Source: Cycas panzhihuaensis (lineage: Eukaryota; Cycadophyta). Taken from it: 64,000 nt of DNA. This document shows positions 63,488-64,000 of this stretch, in pieces. The translations under genes and the position numbers were made by a program. The DNA is taken from assembly GCA_023213395.1 (NCBI GenBank), contig CM041465.1, forward strand, positions 187,433,741 to 187,497,740, in the 5' to 3' direction. The first letter of the stretch is position 1. Every line of letters begins with the position of its first letter. Under the pieces are notes generated by a model. The model was not told the DNA's origin, ran no database searches, and saw nothing but the letters and a program-made list of their open reading frames with translations.

Positions 63488-64000
63488 TATCATTGTTTGA
63501 AATCATCCCAAAGCGTCTTTTCATTACAATCGTACGGACAGATCCGTATAGTTGTATAGAAGAATTTTCAACATGCTCAAAATTGACTAATTCTCTCCAA
63601 AGCGTCGATATTAGATTCCAACCCGATTTGCCTAGATCTGAAGAAGTTCGACATGCGACCATGTGGACCTTCTTCTGCTCAAATCTCCTCGTACGGTCAT
63701 CAATACAGGTCGAATTATGTATCAAATCAAAGTTCTCGACAAAAACATTCCAACAATATATGACATGTCAACCTTTGTCACTCGTGTGAAGAACAATGTG
63801 AAAAAAACACAAAAAACCCTAGTCACCACCCAGGGTTTCGACTGTCTTTTTCTCCTCACTAAATTATTTGATCAAAAATTCGACCACAGATTTAGATTCC
63901 TCGCTTCAAGATCTCTCTTTTCACCCCAGTTTTGACATTTTTTGAGAAAGTCAATTTTCAACCTCATTTAATGCTCTATACAGCAGTTCGTACGATCTGC
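63488..64000 (+). mobile_element. Internal region of LTR element G (runs off the window)
   Basis: Leader-like sequence of higher GC than its surroundings, with overlapping frames (63493-63789 and 63663-63935) but no gag motif yet. Gag would be expected beyond 64000. The element lies in the first intron of the MFP gene in the same orientation. Confidence 0.6.

Overview
This is repeat-dominated nuclear DNA from a large-genome land plant. A seed plant, perhaps a gymnosperm, fits best, but the sequence alone does not settle that. The evidence is eukaryotic plant-type LTR retrotransposons (Ty1/copia and Ty3/gypsy pol, PBS complementary to initiator tRNA-Met), plant-type host gene pieces (peroxisomal MFP/AIM1-like exon 1, JMJ14/18-type histone demethylase, eEF2), AT-rich sequence and no bacterial-style operons. 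Almost nothing in the window is an intact gene. Most ORFs are decayed retrotransposon pieces or read-throughs of a dinucleotide satellite.

Layout, left to right. 1-3750: old DNA with a + strand Ty3/gypsy RNase H/integrase scrap. 3752-18291: degenerate Ty1/copia element A (+), split by copia element B (7399-15175, - strand, near-perfect TSD). 18318-29263: copia element E (-) of a different lineage. Its 6 kb leader holds a 2.9 kb AT-dinucleotide compound satellite containing a perfect 154-bp palindrome. 29264-46700: one old Ty3/gypsy element (-), seen as gag-protease (43071-46700), RT (34717-35725) and RNase H (29264-29661). It is cut by copia element C (35726-43070, TSD CTACT) and by the non-autonomous element H (29662-34716). 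47417-54112: copia element D (+, TSD GAGTT). 55393-60228: non-coding LTR element F. 60229-64000: the only host-gene territory, a candidate promoter, 5' UTR and exon 1 of a peroxisomal beta-oxidation multifunctional protein, whose first intron contains the start of another LTR element (G).

The most interesting signal is repeated capture of host coding sequence by these retrotransposons. Element B carries an eEF2 fragment beside its primer binding site. Element H carries an intronless JmjC/C5HC2 demethylase fragment with an internal deletion. Both lie antisense to the carrying element. Elements A-D also share long leaders, in B and C rich in C-runs, a conserved hairpin in the LTR, and a second polypurine tract at the end of pol. 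Internal stops in the pol genes fall mostly where the family has Gln, Trp or Arg, as expected from long-term deamination of methylated cytosine.

All coordinates of LTRs, PBSs, PPTs and TSDs were read directly by eye from the sequence. Family assignments rest on recognised protein motifs, not on database searches.
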